Positions 63,981 through 64,000 of a stretch of 64,000 nt of DNA are shown piece by piece (within the stretch, counting starts at the first letter, position 1; each line of letters begins with the position of its first letter). Below the pieces are notes generated by a model that was not told where the DNA came from, ran no database searches, and saw only the letters and a list, made by a program, of their open reading frames with translations. The position numbers and the translations under genes are program-made. The DNA comes from Leucothrix pacifica (GTDB lineage Bacteria > Pseudomonadota > Gammaproteobacteria > Thiotrichales > Thiotrichaceae): NCBI RefSeq assembly GCF_003172875.1, contig NZ_QGKM01000005.1, positions 57,745 to 121,744 on the forward strand, given 5' to 3'.

Positions 63981-64000
63981 CTAACTGGCTAACTGGCTAA
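63981..64000. repeat. Short tandem repeat after relA, cut by window end
   Basis: CTAACTGG occurs twice in tandem, and a third copy begins (CTAA) at the right edge. The full extent is outside the window. Confidence 0.5.

Overview
The window reads as one chromosomal segment of a gammaproteobacterium. The evidence is gene order: ffh/ypjD/yfjD, ygfB-pepP-ubiH-ubiI next to zapA, ruvCAB-ybgC-tolQRAB-pal-cpoB, pilBCD, atpIBEFHAGDC with glmUS, plus uvrD and a RelA-type ppGpp synthetase. A Thiotrichales-like lineage (Leucothrix/Thiothrix relatives) is a guess from the overall mix, including a type III glutamine synthetase and His/Cys-rich surface proteins; the sequence alone does not prove it. I see no insertion sequence, prophage, CRISPR array, tRNA or rRNA gene. 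Nearly all genes are housekeeping or envelope genes.

Layout. 0-9.5 kb: 5' part of ffh (minus), divergent ypjD-yfjD-radA-glnD (plus), a small membrane protein (minus), a HI0933-family flavoprotein and a MOSC protein. 9.5-12.2 kb: type III glutamine synthetase behind an NtrC-like site and a sigma-54 promoter, then a small membrane protein. 12.3-17.9 kb (minus): ygfB-pepP-ubiH-ubiI and a CPA1-type antiporter. 18.0-19.9 kb (plus): a coiled-coil protein, zapA, rpsF-rpsR-rplI. 19.9-28.6 kb (minus): a 38-codon ORF, ruvC-ruvA-ruvB, ybgC and the Tol-Pal genes. 28.9-32.8 kb (plus): pilB-pilC-pilD. 32.9-35.2 kb (minus): aroC and rnd.

35.2-39.0 kb (minus): the least familiar block. It is a tight run of a cyclic-nucleotide-binding-like protein, a two-TM coiled-coil protein, two YbjQ-family proteins (one membrane anchored), an M48 metalloprotease and a 28-codon hydrophobic ORF. 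A region with three C-rich motifs, two of them in hairpin loops, and a strong intrinsic terminator follows. 39.0-43.9 kb (plus): BolA/IbaG-like protein, CDF metal transporter, two small membrane proteins, a SPOR protein, dnaB, and a glycine-zipper lipoprotein.

44.0-50.5 kb (minus): moaE, moaD, glmS and glmU (transcribed glmU to moaE), then two secreted proteins between glmU and atpC: one with a papain-like Cys/His pattern, one a lipoprotein with twelve hexapeptide repeats, two CHxHxANSMT modules and a peptidoglycan-binding end. 50.8-57.9 kb (minus): the complete F1Fo ATP synthase operon behind a near-consensus sigma-70 promoter. 58.0-64.0 kb: VanZ-like protein, uvrD, a secreted lipase-like hydrolase and relA.

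The candidates for something undescribed are the YbjQ/M48/cNMP-like operon with its structured 3' region, and the secreted pair between glmU and atpC. Both are hypotheses from sequence and context. The rest is ordinary conserved genome with a few regulatory details worth checking.
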